Shown here piece by piece: positions 35,024-44,324 of a stretch of 55,171 nt of DNA. The notes under the pieces are model-generated. The model worked only from the letters and a program-made list of their open reading frames with translations, did no database searches and was not told the origin of the DNA. A program made the position numbers and the translations under genes. Origin of the DNA: Deltaproteobacteria bacterium. GTDB lineage: Bacteria; Myxococcota_A; UBA9160; UBA4427. Location of the stretch: assembly GCA_002691205.1 (NCBI GenBank), contig NZHD01000087.1, positions 27,854 through 83,024 on the forward strand, read 5' to 3'. Each line of letters begins with the position of its first letter. Within the stretch, counting starts at the first letter, position 1.

Positions 35024-36927
35024 AGCAGCAACAATTTCTTGAAGTGCTCGACCGAGATGAGGCGGAGCAAAAGTGGCACGAGGTGATCGAACCCATGCCT
35101 CTTGGAAGCGAGGAAGTTGAGTTGTCAGCCGCGCTCGGCAGAGTGTTGGCCGAGGATGTCCGTTCGGATGTGGATGTGCCTGGTTTCGATCGTTCAAATA
35201 TGGATGGATTTGCGATTCGAGCTGAAGACAGCTTCGGCGCCTCAGAGGAAGAGCCGGTGGAATTGATTCTTCTCGAAGAGACGATTCCGACAGGCGTTCT
35301 TCCCAAAAGTGAAGTTCTCGCCGGTCATGCTATGCAAATCGCCACGGGCGGAATGTTGCCACGCGGCGCAGATTCGGTTGTCCCCGTCGAGCAAACGGAT
35401 GTGGAAGCGGGAAAGCTTTTGGTTCGTCAAGCGCGGACTCCAGGTGCGGCGCTCTCTTACGCTGGCACCGATATGGGTCAGGGCGAGACAGTTCTATTTT
35501 CGGGAGTGCCCCTGACCTCTCGGGAAACCGGCGTCCTGGCTGCGATTGGAAGAACTAAAGTCGAAGTCATCCGTAAGCCCTCTGTGGCAATTATTTCCAC
35601 GGGTGATGAGATCGTCCAGCCCGGCGAGCCAATGAGGCCGGGTCTTGTTTATGACAGCAACGGTCGGATTCTCGCTGATGCGGTGAGGGAACTGGGCTGT
35701 GAGCCCATCTTTATGGGCGCTTTTCGAGATGATGTTTTGGCGTTGAAGCAAGCCGTGAAGCGTGGTCTCAGAGAAACCGACTTTGTTTTACTGTCGGGAG
35801 GAACCTCGAAGGGTGAGGGGGATCTGAATGCAAGAGTAGTCGATGAACTCGAACCTGGAATTTTAGTACATGGAGTGGCTCTGAAGCCGGGTAAGCCGAT
35901 TTGCTTAGCGGCTCATGGGCGCCAACCTGTGGTGATCTTGCCGGGTTTTCCCACTTCGGCCATTTTCACGTTTCATGAGTTCGTTGCGCCGGTTCTGAGA
36001 CGTATGGCTGGGTTGGCGGCGGGTGAAAGCGAAGTGGTTCAGGCTAGACTCGCCCAGAAAGTTGTTTCGGTTCGAGGTCGAATTGAGTACTTGCTCGTGG
36101 GCTTGGTGGGGCGCCTTGAAGGACCGCCTATGGCTTATCCCATGGGCCGAGGGAGCGGGAGCGTAACGTCTTTCAGTCGTGCGGATGGTTTTGTGCGGAT
36201 CGGTCGGAATCAGGAGATCGTAGATCCGGATAAAAACGTTGACGTCACTTTGATTGGGCGTGATTTACCGGTTTCAGATTTAGTGATTATTGGGAGCCAT
36301 TGCGTAGGACTCGACCTCATCGCGGGCGCTCTTGGGGCCGAAGGTTTTCGAGTGAAAGTCCTTTCCGTAGGAAGCCAGGCCGGGCTGGATGCGGCCACTC
36401 GAGGCGAGTGCGATGTGGCTCCCATTCATCTTCTTGACAAGAAGACCGGAGAGTACAATCGCCCCTTTCTTTCTCCTGACTTGCACCTTCTTCCTGGGTA
36501 TGGTCGGATGCAAGGTGTAGTCACCCAGCGAGCTGAAGAACGTGACCTTGAAACACTCTTGTCGGACCCTCATGCCCGCATGGTGAATCGCAACCGAGGG
36601 GCCGGAACACGGATTCTGATTGATCAAATCCTTGAGGGGCGCCGGCCTCTTGGTCATGCCTATGAGCCGAGGAGTCATCACGCTGTCGCCGCGGCCGTGG
36701 TTCAAGGTCGTGCAGACTGGGGAATCACGATTTCTAACGTGGCGAACCAAGCAGGTTTACTTTTTCGCCCTTTACAGACTGAGCGGTATGACTTTGTGAT
36801 TCCAGCGGAGCGTTGGGATCGTCCGGCGGTCATTCGTTTAAGAGCACTTTTGGGTCCCGGTTCGCCTCTCAGGCAGTCACTTTCTGCGATTGGCTTCGAC
36901 GCGGACGAAGGAGCACCCAGATCGTGA
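35020..36927 (+). CDS. MoeA - periplasmic-binding-protein-like fusion
   Basis: A 635-residue fusion. Residues 1-405 are a second MoeA (RSNMDGFAIRAED, IATGGMLPRGADSVVPVEQ, ISTGDEIVQPGE, LSGGTSKGEGDL, LPGFPTSAIFTF). Residues about 415-630 are the PBP-like domain common in a subset of MoeA/MoaE proteins (IIGSHCVGLDLIAGAL, GRMQGVVTQRAEERDLETL, VNRNRGAGTRILIDQ, GRADWGITI), with a likely ligand-binding site, maybe for the oxyanion or a cofactor intermediate. It begins with a GTG overlapping the previous stop by 4 bases, so both MoeA proteins are coupled. Confidence 0.88.
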   Translation: MKQQQFLEVLDRDEAEQKWHEVIEPMPLGSEEVELSAALGRVLAEDVRSDVDVPGFDRSNMDGFAIRAEDSFGASEEEPVELILLEETIPTGVLPKSEVLAGHAMQIATGGMLPRGADSVVPVEQTDVEAGKLLVRQARTPGAALSYAGTDMGQGETVLFSGVPLTSRETGVLAAIGRTKVEVIRKPSVAIISTGDEIVQPGEPMRPGLVYDSNGRILADAVRELGCEPIFMGAFRDDVLALKQAVKRGLRETDFVLLSGGTSKGEGDLNARVVDELEPGILVHGVALKPGKPICLAAHGRQPVVILPGFPTSAIFTFHEFVAPVLRRMAGLAAGESEVVQARLAQKVVSVRGRIEYLLVGLVGRLEGPPMAYPMGRGSGSVTSFSRADGFVRIGRNQEIVDPDKNVDVTLIGRDLPVSDLVIIGSHCVGLDLIAGALGAEGFRVKVLSVGSQAGLDAATRGECDVAPIHLLDKKTGEYNRPFLSPDLHLLPGYGRMQGVVTQRAEERDLETLLSDPHARMVNRNRGAGTRILIDQILEGRRPLGHAYEPRSHHAVAAAVVQGRADWGITISNVANQAGLLFRPLQTERYDFVIPAERWDRPAVIRLRALLGPGSPLRQSLSAIGFDADEGAPRS

Positions 36928-37226
36928 TAAAAGAGCGAGCAGGTATCTTTTTACCATTGATCTCGCTGGCGAAGAGCCTACCGGCTTTAAGAAAGCGGAG
37001 TTTGCTCGGAACCTGTGGGAACGATAATCTGACTCAGAGAGATGAGTAGAACCCTTCTGTCGATAAATCGAGGACTTGTACCGCATGGGATCGAGACTTA
37101 TAGCCGTGTTCAGTTGGCTTTGGGTGAAACTAAGATATCCGGGCGAACTTCTTTCTGGACTCAAGTAAGTGATGTGTCGCGTCGATTAACTACTTTTGGC
37201 TTTGTGAGCCATAAGAAAGGAACTCC
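36928..37226. other. Gap between the MoeA fusion and the CorC gene
   Basis: About 300 bases with a likely promoter for the transporter gene but no obvious hairpin terminator, gene or RNA. Open frames here have no motif. Confidence 0.35.
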
Positions 37227-38489
37227 TTGACCGTCTTTGCATCGATCATGGCCATATTGATCTGTGTTGCTCTATCGGCTTTTTTTTCAAGTAGCGAGAC
37301 AGCTCTTTTTCGTCTTCGATCCCATGACCTAGACGACGAGTCGAACGGGAGCGCCGGTCCCTCTGGAGTGGCGGTGAAGGAGTTGACTTCTTCGTCTTCT
37401 CGCCTTCTTGTGACCATCTTACTGGGAAATAACATCGTTAATATTCTTGGAGCGTCCGTGGCTTCAGCGTTAGCCATCCAATGGCTCGGTTTCGACGTCG
37501 GCGTCCCGGTGTCAACAGCCATTATGACCTTCGTGATTCTGATCTTTGCCGAGATTCTGCCGAAGGCGGTTGCGGCGAGGCATCCTCGCGGAGTAGCCAT
37601 TTGGGTCGGGTTGCCTCTTTATATCTTCCATCAACTCCTCCGTCCGTTGCATGCTCTTTTTGATCGAGTGATCGATCCGATTGTTAGACGTGCGACAGGA
37701 GGTGCGGATAGCAGCGGTGGCCTTTCTCCTGAAGAAGTCTTGAGGGTTGCGCGTGAAGTTCGCGACGAGGCTGACGAGGGTTCGCCGTTGGCGATTATGG
37801 GCGCAACGTCGGAAGCCGCCAACATGAACGTGACCGATATTATGGTCCCTCGGACAGAAATTGAAGCCCAGCCGGCTGATCTTCCTCCCGAAGAGTTGCT
37901 CGAAAAGTTACTCGATGGAAGGTATACGCGGATTCCAATTTATGATGAAGACATAGATAACGTGCTTGGCATTATTCACCTCAAGGATTTGATTAAGCTC
38001 GTCAATGCGGGGGCCCGAGAAGTTTCTCCTGTCCTTAAGCCGGTTTTGAGAGTGCCAGAGCGGAAGCCGATTCTTCGATTGCTTGCTGAGATGCAGCGTG
38101 CGTTTTGTCACATGGCTCTCGTTAAAGATGAATTTGGCGTCACTCAAGGATTGGTTACACAAGAGGACATCCTTGAGGAAATTGTCGGTGAAATTCGCGA
38201 TGAGTTTGATTCTGAAGAACTCTTAACAATCAGGTGTCTCGCTGATGGAAGTTATGAAGTCTTGGGCCGAGTGACTGTTCTTGATTTTAACCGCGAGTCA
38301 GGCTGGCAGATTCAGGCGGAGAGGGGAGACACCGTGGGTGGGCTGATTTTTAACACTCTCGAGAGGGCTCCTCGAAAGGGTGAGGTGGTGTCGGTGCCCG
38401 GATACGAGTTTATGTGCGTCGACGTTTCTGGAAGTCGCATTGCACGCGTAAATGTACGCGAGACGCCAGAGCCCGTGGCCGATGAGTGA
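37227..38489 (+). CDS. HlyC/CorC family transporter (CNNM, DUF21-CBS)
   Basis: A 420-residue integral-membrane CNNM/CorC protein. Residues 1-145 are the DUF21 membrane domain beginning SAFFSSSETALFRL, a known signature. Two CBS domains follow (NVTDIMVPRTEIEAQPA, YTRIPIYDEDIDNVLGIIHLKDLI), and the C-terminal CorC_HlyC domain has VKDEFGVTQGLVTQEDILEEIVGEI. It likely moves magnesium or cobalt or senses nucleotide. The TTG start has AAAGG 6 bases upstream. Confidence 0.92.
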   Translation: MTVFASIMAILICVALSAFFSSSETALFRLRSHDLDDESNGSAGPSGVAVKELTSSSSRLLVTILLGNNIVNILGASVASALAIQWLGFDVGVPVSTAIMTFVILIFAEILPKAVAARHPRGVAIWVGLPLYIFHQLLRPLHALFDRVIDPIVRRATGGADSSGGLSPEEVLRVAREVRDEADEGSPLAIMGATSEAANMNVTDIMVPRTEIEAQPADLPPEELLEKLLDGRYTRIPIYDEDIDNVLGIIHLKDLIKLVNAGAREVSPVLKPVLRVPERKPILRLLAEMQRAFCHMALVKDEFGVTQGLVTQEDILEEIVGEIRDEFDSEELLTIRCLADGSYEVLGRVTVLDFNRESGWQIQAERGDTVGGLIFNTLERAPRKGEVVSVPGYEFMCVDVSGSRIARVNVRETPEPVADE

Positions 38490-38670
38490 AGCCATCTAGA
38501 TCGCGATCGTCGTTTTCTTAGATTCGAATTTTATTCGCGCTCTGAGCGAGGGTGATGAAAATGAATTTGAGACGATTTTGGGGAGCGATAGGCTTACGCA
38601 CGATTATGCTTCCTATCAAATCGAGAGATGAGCCGTTGCCCAATGTGTGCGTCAAAGGAGGGCTCCATCC

Positions 38671-39921
38671 TTGAGCCGAAGATCAAGGCATAGACGACCC
38701 CCGCGTCCGGAGCGTAAAAAAGTCACCTTGGATCAGCCCCCTCTGGAGCTGACGGTGGACAGGCTTTCTTCAGGCGGAGATGGTGTGGCGAGAGCAGAGA
38801 GCGGTCTCACGATTTTCATACCCTTCTCTGCGCCGGGGGATAGGCTACGTGTAAAAGTCACCGATCAAAAGCGGCGTTTCGCGCATGCCGAGATCGTTGA
38901 TATTCTCGAGAGAAGCTCGAATCGAGTAGAACCTCGGTGCTCACTTTTTGGGAATTGCGGGGGTTGCGCTTGGCAGCATCTAGATTACTCGGTGCAAGTG
39001 GATGCCAAGAAGAATATTATTCGCGATGCACTCAAGCGGATCGCAGGTCTGAAAAGAGAGCAGCCCATCGATTTTACGCCCTCGCCTATAGAATACGGTT
39101 ATCGGGTGAGGACTCGGATGCTTTCAGGACCGGAGGGGCTGGGCTATCGAAAGCGCTCCTCGCACACGCTTTGTGTAGTTTCGAAGTGCCCTATTCTCGT
39201 CCCAGAACTTGCCCCTGAACTTGATCGAGTGAATGCGGAAGTGTCTCTGCTGGCCTCCTCTAAGGAAAGTCAAGTCGAATGGGAGCTTGTTGCGGACACA
39301 AGGGGACGATCGAGAAGTAGTCGGTTGCCGATTCGAAATTCGGGCGATTCTAATCGCGCGAACTCGGTGAGCCGATTTCATTTTTTGGATCGGAAGCTTG
39401 AGGTATCACCCGGTAGCTTTGTTCAGTCAAATGGGGCTATGCACGCGATTCTCCATCGTGCTGTTTTGGAAGAAGTTGGAACCGGAGGATATGCCGTTGA
39501 AATCTATGCCGGAGCTGGTTTTTTTACGCTCGGTTTAGTGGATTGTTTTGAAAAAGTCGATGCCATCGAGTCTTCCGATTCGGCCGTGGCGGATTTGCGA
39601 GTCAATCTGAGATCTCAAAGAAATGCAGATCTGCGAGTTTTAGCCGCTGATGCTGAGGAGGTCGTACCGGCTCGTATCGACGATATTCCTGACTGCGTAC
39701 TGATGGATCCACCGCGGGCGGGCGCATCACTCTCTTTGCTTGAGGGGGTGACCAAGCTGAATGCGCGTAGGATCGTTTACTTATCATGTGATCCGGCCAC
39801 ATTGGCCAGAGATATCGCTCGGTTGTCGGATCGCGGGTACCGATTGCGCCGCATTCAGGGCTTTGATTTATTTCCCCAAACTCCCCATGTTGAAGTTTTA
39901 GCGTCGCTGGTGAGGGAGTAG
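38671..39921 (+). CDS. 23S rRNA/tRNA uracil-5 methyltransferase (TrmA/RlmD family)
   Basis: A 416-residue SAM-dependent RNA m5U methyltransferase. A TRAM domain lies at 15-75; the [4Fe-4S] cluster cysteines are in CSLFGNCGGCAWQHL plus a later Cys in VVSKCP. The Rossmann domain has YAVEIYAGAGFFTLGL, and VLMDPPRAG and YLSCDPATLARDI carry the catalytic Cys. TTG 38671 is preferred because GGAGG lies 9 bases upstream; GTG 38647 is the longer alternative. RlmC, RlmD and TrmA are hard to tell apart here. It is downstream of the CorC gene by about 180 bases. Confidence 0.9.
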   Translation: MSRRSRHRRPPRPERKKVTLDQPPLELTVDRLSSGGDGVARAESGLTIFIPFSAPGDRLRVKVTDQKRRFAHAEIVDILERSSNRVEPRCSLFGNCGGCAWQHLDYSVQVDAKKNIIRDALKRIAGLKREQPIDFTPSPIEYGYRVRTRMLSGPEGLGYRKRSSHTLCVVSKCPILVPELAPELDRVNAEVSLLASSKESQVEWELVADTRGRSRSSRLPIRNSGDSNRANSVSRFHFLDRKLEVSPGSFVQSNGAMHAILHRAVLEEVGTGGYAVEIYAGAGFFTLGLVDCFEKVDAIESSDSAVADLRVNLRSQRNADLRVLAADAEEVVPARIDDIPDCVLMDPPRAGASLSLLEGVTKLNARRIVYLSCDPATLARDIARLSDRGYRLRRIQGFDLFPQTPHVEVLASLVRE

Positions 39922-40051
39922 AAGGGAGAGATTCAGGCGTAAGGAACTCGGTCCCTGCGAGCACAAATAAATTAGCTATCCTTGCGTTGTTTTTGATGTG
40001 TGTGGCACTCATCATTGATTCTACGTATTGATTCTGAGAGGGCGACCCCCA

Positions 40052-40720
40052 ATGACGTTGGTTCCGCCGAGTAGTTTGGGGACAAGGTCTTCCCGAACAG
40101 GGATGGGATCTCAGAACTTCTTTCTTTACGTAGAAGGTCCACGAGATGGACAGATTTTGAGGGCTTGGGCCCGACGAATGTCTCCTCGCCTTTCGCAGCT
40201 TTTGTCAGGTCGGCTTGTGATTATGGGCGGACGAAGACCGGCAAGAGCTATTGAACATTTCCGTGAGGAGATTCGTGGGGGTCGGCAAGGTCACGGCCTA
40301 GTTGTGCTGGACCGAGACCATCATTCAGAGTCCGACTCGTTACCTCTGTCTGAGCCGGGTTTAGAATTTTTTACCTGGCGTCGTCGGCACATCGAGAGCT
40401 ATGTCCTCGTTCCATCTGCGATTCAGCGGCTACTGGGTACAGCTGTGGATGCAGCCCAGTTCTCTCGATTGATGAATGACCATCTGCCTCATCTTGATGA
40501 TGAAGACTTTTATCGTCAGCTTGATGCAAAGCGTCTCCTCAGACCGAATGGACCATTGGCTCGAGATCTGGGTGGACAGATCTCTGCTTCCTCGATCGCG
40601 GGTTGTATGTTGCCTCATGAATTTCATTCAGATGTCATCGAATTGTACGGTCGCATTGAAAGTGCGATGGGCTTAACGCCACCCAAGCTTCAAGTCGTTC
40701 GTCGCACTCGACGGGCTTAA
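40052..40720 (+). CDS. TOPRIM-like domain protein, DUF4435-type
   Basis: About 222 residues with no family I can name with confidence. NFFLYVEGPRDGQILRAWARRM and GHGLVVLDRDHHSE resemble the acidic Glu and Asp-x-Asp metal motifs of TOPRIM nucleases (as in OLD and DUF4435 proteins), with RHIESYVLVPSAIQRLLG and the C-terminal half as a possible helical part. In other genomes such domains often sit beside an ATPase, but none is adjacent here. ATG 40052 is the chosen start; TTG 40028 and ATG 40103 are alternatives. It is followed closely by a HAD phosphatase gene, so may share its transcript. Confidence 0.7.
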   Translation: MTLVPPSSLGTRSSRTGMGSQNFFLYVEGPRDGQILRAWARRMSPRLSQLLSGRLVIMGGRRPARAIEHFREEIRGGRQGHGLVVLDRDHHSESDSLPLSEPGLEFFTWRRRHIESYVLVPSAIQRLLGTAVDAAQFSRLMNDHLPHLDDEDFYRQLDAKRLLRPNGPLARDLGGQISASSIAGCMLPHEFHSDVIELYGRIESAMGLTPPKLQVVRRTRRA

Positions 40721-40751
40721 GTCGCGCGACGGTGGAGAGTGACAGACAAGT

Positions 40752-41531
40752 ATGAAGGTATTGGCACTCGATTTTGATGGCGTGATCTCGGACAGTGCAC
40801 CCGAGTCTTTTCTGGTTGCGGTTCGGACCTTTTCAAGTTTTGAACCGGAAAGTTGGTTGACTCGTGAAGCAGCCACCTTGGAGGGGCTTGATCTTCAGGC
40901 GATTAAGGAGAGCCCTCTCTACACGAGTTTTGTAAATCTTATGCCTTTGGGGAATCGCGCAGAGGACTTTGGTGTGGCCCTTAAGTGCCTCTCCGAGAAG
41001 AGGGAGATCCTCGATCAGAAGGAATGGGATGTTTTTAGAGCCGCTGTGGACCCAAATTTTATTAGGGACTTTCATCAGCATTTTTATCTTGAGCGGACGG
41101 CTCTTCGAGAACTCGATCCGAAGGCATGGCTCGCCCTACTGAACCCATTCGCACCTTTTATAAACCTTCTGAGAAAACGTCAGGGTGATGGCTTACTCTG
41201 TTTGGCGACGGCGAAAGATCGACCTTCGATTCAGCGCCTCCTTGAGGCGTATTTGATTTCTGATTTATTCCCTGAAGACAGAATTTTTGATAAAGAAGCG
41301 GGGGTTTCAAAGCGTTTTCATTTGGCCGCACTTCAGCAACATTTGAATGTCGCCTACGATCAGATCACGTTCGTCGATGACAAGCTGAATCATCTCGAGG
41401 ATGTGGCTCCTCTCGGCGTGCGCGGCGTCTTGGCGGGGTGGGGGTACAACGGTCCGCGTGAGCGGATGCTCGCGCAACAGCGCGGATTTACGGTTTGTGA
41501 TTTAGAGCAGGCGAGCACGGTGCTCTTTTGA
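40752..41531 (+). CDS. HAD family hydrolase
   Basis: A 259-residue HAD-superfamily phosphatase. ALDFDGVISDSAPE carries motif I (DxDG), LCLATAKDRPSIQ fits motif II and VDDKLNHLEDVAPLG motif IV. It resembles phosphoglycolate phosphatase-like enzymes, with a helical cap in residues 30-135. The substrate is unknown. It is 30 bases after the TOPRIM-like gene. Confidence 0.87.
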   Translation: MKVLALDFDGVISDSAPESFLVAVRTFSSFEPESWLTREAATLEGLDLQAIKESPLYTSFVNLMPLGNRAEDFGVALKCLSEKREILDQKEWDVFRAAVDPNFIRDFHQHFYLERTALRELDPKAWLALLNPFAPFINLLRKRQGDGLLCLATAKDRPSIQRLLEAYLISDLFPEDRIFDKEAGVSKRFHLAALQQHLNVAYDQITFVDDKLNHLEDVAPLGVRGVLAGWGYNGPRERMLAQQRGFTVCDLEQASTVLF

Positions 41532-41739
41532 CCCGCGGGGCAGTCCGGGAAAATGAAAGTTGTTTGGATACGTTCGGCAGACCCTGTAATCTGATCTCAC
41601 CCCCGTTTTAAGTTTGGTCGAGTCTCGCAAGAGTGTCGGACCGAGCATCATGACTGTTCAACTGCTGAGGCTGTATTCCGGGTTTGTCTGGGTACATCGC
41701 GAAGGCACTGGCAACGACAGCCTGAGAGGGGTTTCAGGC

Positions 41740-42297
41740 GTGGACGTCGATCTCGATATGCATACCGAACGAACGCCGAACCCAGATAGTGTGAAGTGGG
41801 TGCTTGGAGCCCCTCTGGTGGATCGTGGGCAACCCGTTTCACTGGAAGTCGAGACCTCTCCCGAGGTTTCTCCTTTGGGTGCTCGCCTTTTGGCCCTTGA
41901 AGGAGTGGCGTCGATTCTGCTGGCATCGAACTCGATCACTGTTTGTCGAGAGTCAAGGATGGAATGGCCGGTTTTAGGCGAGGCTGTGTCTCGCGTGATT
42001 CAGGAATGGCAGTCTTCGGGTGAGGCTGTCCTGGGGCCAGCTTTTCAGGTTTCTCAATCGGGGAAGAGTGACCAAGTCATTTTGCGAATCGAGGAAGTTT
42101 TGAATGACGAAATCAGACCCTACGTGGAACAAGATGGGGGGGCAGTTAGTTTCGAAGGATTTGACGCCGGGATAGTCAGGGTGCGACTTCGCGGAGCTTG
42201 CGAGACATGTCCAAATGCAGCCATGACGCTCAAGCTGAGCATCGAAGCACGTCTTTGTGAAGAGGTTCCTGAAGTCGAAGCCGTGGAGGCGATATGA
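41740..42297 (+). CDS. NifU/Nfu-type iron-sulfur carrier
   Basis: A 185-residue Nfu protein. The N-terminal Nfu_N domain begins HTERTPNPDSVKWVLG; the C-terminal NifU domain has IRPYVEQDGGAVSFEGF and ACETCPNAAMTLK, whose CxxC carries a transferable [4Fe-4S] cluster to apo-enzymes such as aconitase and the AOR family. GTG 41740 has GAGAGGGG 8 bases upstream and is preferred to ATG 41758 and the longer forms. Confidence 0.9.
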   Translation: MDVDLDMHTERTPNPDSVKWVLGAPLVDRGQPVSLEVETSPEVSPLGARLLALEGVASILLASNSITVCRESRMEWPVLGEAVSRVIQEWQSSGEAVLGPAFQVSQSGKSDQVILRIEEVLNDEIRPYVEQDGGAVSFEGFDAGIVRVRLRGACETCPNAAMTLKLSIEARLCEEVPEVEAVEAI

Positions 42298-42403
42298 CAG
42301 TTTTTTGTCGCTGTTTAATCTCTCAAAAACGGGCGGATGTCGTTTGAAATTCGTCTCAAGAAAAAGAAACCGACGAGGTCGTCGAAATCGTGGCCATTTA
42401 AAA

Positions 42404-43744
42404 ATGGCTACGAGGGGGCGTCTCACGCTTTGGGTGATTGCGGGATTTTTCCTTTTCTTAGGTTTTTTCCTTCTCAACCCAACCTCCTCGACAACAGTGG
42501 TGACTTCCTTGGACGAGGTTTTTGAAGAGACTAATGAGCCGCTTCAGGAGGCGGCTCCTCTATCGGCTTTTGAGGCTGAGTTGATGAAACGTCTGCCTGT
42601 GACTCTGGCTGACTACGCTGCTTTTTCTGCGAATCAACTGCTCGAACAAGAGAGTTCTGACCCCATCAGTGAGTCTATGGAAGGCTATACGATTGAGTAC
42701 TCTTTTGACCGAGACCTAACTCGTCGTGTCGTTCGACTGCTTGATCGAGGCCGAGTCAGCGATGGGCACATTATCGTGCTTGATCCTCAAACGGGCAGGG
42801 TGCTCGCCTATGTTTCCACCGATTCGGATTCGTTTCCGCCTCAAGGTTCTTATCCGGCTGCATCGCTGGTCAAGATTGTGACGGCCTCTGCGGCTTTGGG
42901 TCATGACCCAAAGGAAGCGCGTAGGCCCTGTCTCTATCGAGGAAATCGGTACCGCCTTTCACGTTCGAGCGTTCACCGACCTAAAAGTGGCCACTCTGTC
43001 TCGTTAGAGCATGCCCTGGCTTCTTCGAATAATCGTTGCTTTGCGCAAATGGCCGTGGATACGCTTGGCGATGAAGTTTTACTTGAGGCTTTGGATCGAT
43101 TTGGATGGACACGCTCACCCGGTCCGGGTCATTCGTCTGGATCGATTGATCGCGGCGAGAGCGACTACGATTTGGGCCTTCTCGGTTCAGGATTAGCCAA
43201 TACTCGGATTACGCCGCTTCATGGCGCCCAGCTCGCGGCGAGCCTGGTGTCAGGAGAAAGGCTGGAACCTTGGTGGGTAGACCGAATTTTGGACTCGGAC
43301 CAGCGCGAGTTGACTCTGCCTGCGCGGTCTGAACCAGAGCGCATTATGCCCTCTGCCACCGCTGCCGAGGTCAGGGAGATGCTGGTTCGTACGACGACTC
43401 ATGGCACTGCCCGCTCGGCCTTTCGAGATCGAAGAGGGCGACCTCGATTGGGAAAAATTAAGGTGGCAGGGAAGACTGGAAACTTAACCGGGAACTCTCC
43501 CCACGGTCGGTATGAATGGTTCGTGGGTTTAGCGCCAGCCGATGACCCAACAGTCGCCGTCGCGGTCTTGCAGCTCCAGAGTAATTTGTGGTGGTCCAAA
43601 TCTTCAGAACTAGCGGCAGACTTGCTCAACGAAATATTTTGCGAGCGGAAGAAATGCGCGGCGGAATTAGCGGATCGCTTTACTGGGAACTTGGGTGGAG
43701 CGGTTGCACCTGTATTGCTCTCGGACCCAAGGGTGAGCCCGTGA
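42404..43744 (+). CDS. Penicillin-binding protein transpeptidase
   Basis: A 446-residue bitopic transpeptidase. One membrane helix lies at about 8-26. The catalytic domain has the three penicillin-interacting motifs: SLVK (SxxK) after QGSYPAA, SNN (SxN) in ALASSNNRCFAQ, and KTGN (KTG) in KVAGKTGNLTGN. It is shorter than class B PBP2/3 proteins and lacks a PBP dimerisation domain, so may be a divergent cell-wall enzyme or a specialised crosslinker. ATG 42404 is chosen; a longer frame from TTG 42344 adds a strongly basic tail. It stands 106 bases after nfu and converges on the next gene. Confidence 0.83.
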   Translation: MATRGRLTLWVIAGFFLFLGFFLLNPTSSTTVVTSLDEVFEETNEPLQEAAPLSAFEAELMKRLPVTLADYAAFSANQLLEQESSDPISESMEGYTIEYSFDRDLTRRVVRLLDRGRVSDGHIIVLDPQTGRVLAYVSTDSDSFPPQGSYPAASLVKIVTASAALGHDPKEARRPCLYRGNRYRLSRSSVHRPKSGHSVSLEHALASSNNRCFAQMAVDTLGDEVLLEALDRFGWTRSPGPGHSSGSIDRGESDYDLGLLGSGLANTRITPLHGAQLAASLVSGERLEPWWVDRILDSDQRELTLPARSEPERIMPSATAAEVREMLVRTTTHGTARSAFRDRRGRPRLGKIKVAGKTGNLTGNSPHGRYEWFVGLAPADDPTVAVAVLQLQSNLWWSKSSELAADLLNEIFCERKKCAAELADRFTGNLGGAVAPVLLSDPRVSP

Positions 43745-43800
43745 AGAACAGCGACTTCTAATCCAACGCTATCGAGGCTCGCTAAGAGCTGGTTCTCGAT

Positions 43801-44175
43801 TTAGCTAATGATTCTTCCGCCGCCACCGGGACCCTGAGATCCTGGGACCACGATCCGAGAAGCTTCTTGACGTTGCATTTCTTTGGCTTGCTCGATCAAC
43901 TGCTCGACGGCCACGTTTACAGCCTCAGGAAATTTGTCAAAGGCGTCGGAGAGAGAGGTCGCTTCAATTGGAGCTTGAACGGGCAAAGGGCCCCGCTGCG
44001 ACATCAACGTGGTTTCTCCGATGAAAATGGTTGCCCGATTCGGGTCGTCACTTCCGTCGATGAGGACTGGAGTGAGTCTTCGAATGGAGGCGACCTTGAG
44101 ATCTGAAAAGCTTTCCTCTCGATAGAGGTTATCTCGATCGACTTCGATGTCTCCAACCATGGGTTGTTCACTCAC
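43801..44175 (-). CDS. Conserved protein of unknown function
   Basis: A 124-residue soluble acidic protein with a clear regular form: IEVDRDNLYREESFSDLKVASIRRL, TPVLIDGSDDPNRATIFIGETTL, SLSDAFDKFPEAVNVAVEQLIEQAKEM, then RQEASRIVVPG and a Gly-rich C-terminus. It looks like a compact cytoplasmic protein with a C-terminal coiled helix. I recall similar proteins in deltaproteobacterial-type genomes but no function. GTG 44175 has GAGAGG 8 bases upstream; the open frame upstream of it overlaps the aldolase gene in another frame. Confidence 0.75.
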   Translation of the reverse strand: MSEQPMVGDIEVDRDNLYREESFSDLKVASIRRLTPVLIDGSDDPNRATIFIGETTLMSQRGPLPVQAPIEATSLSDAFDKFPEAVNVAVEQLIEQAKEMQRQEASRIVVPGSQGPGGGGRIIS

Positions 44176-44324
44176 AGGCGTTTCCTCTCGTTCTTTGTTT
44201 GGGTCCGACAGAAGTCGGGAATGGGTGCCTATCTTCGCAAACTCAAGCCTAAGTTCAATGCGTTTCTCAAAATCTTCTGAGAGAGGGCCCCTAGTGTCTT
44301 GTGTTGGCTCCGGGGCGAAGGTTT

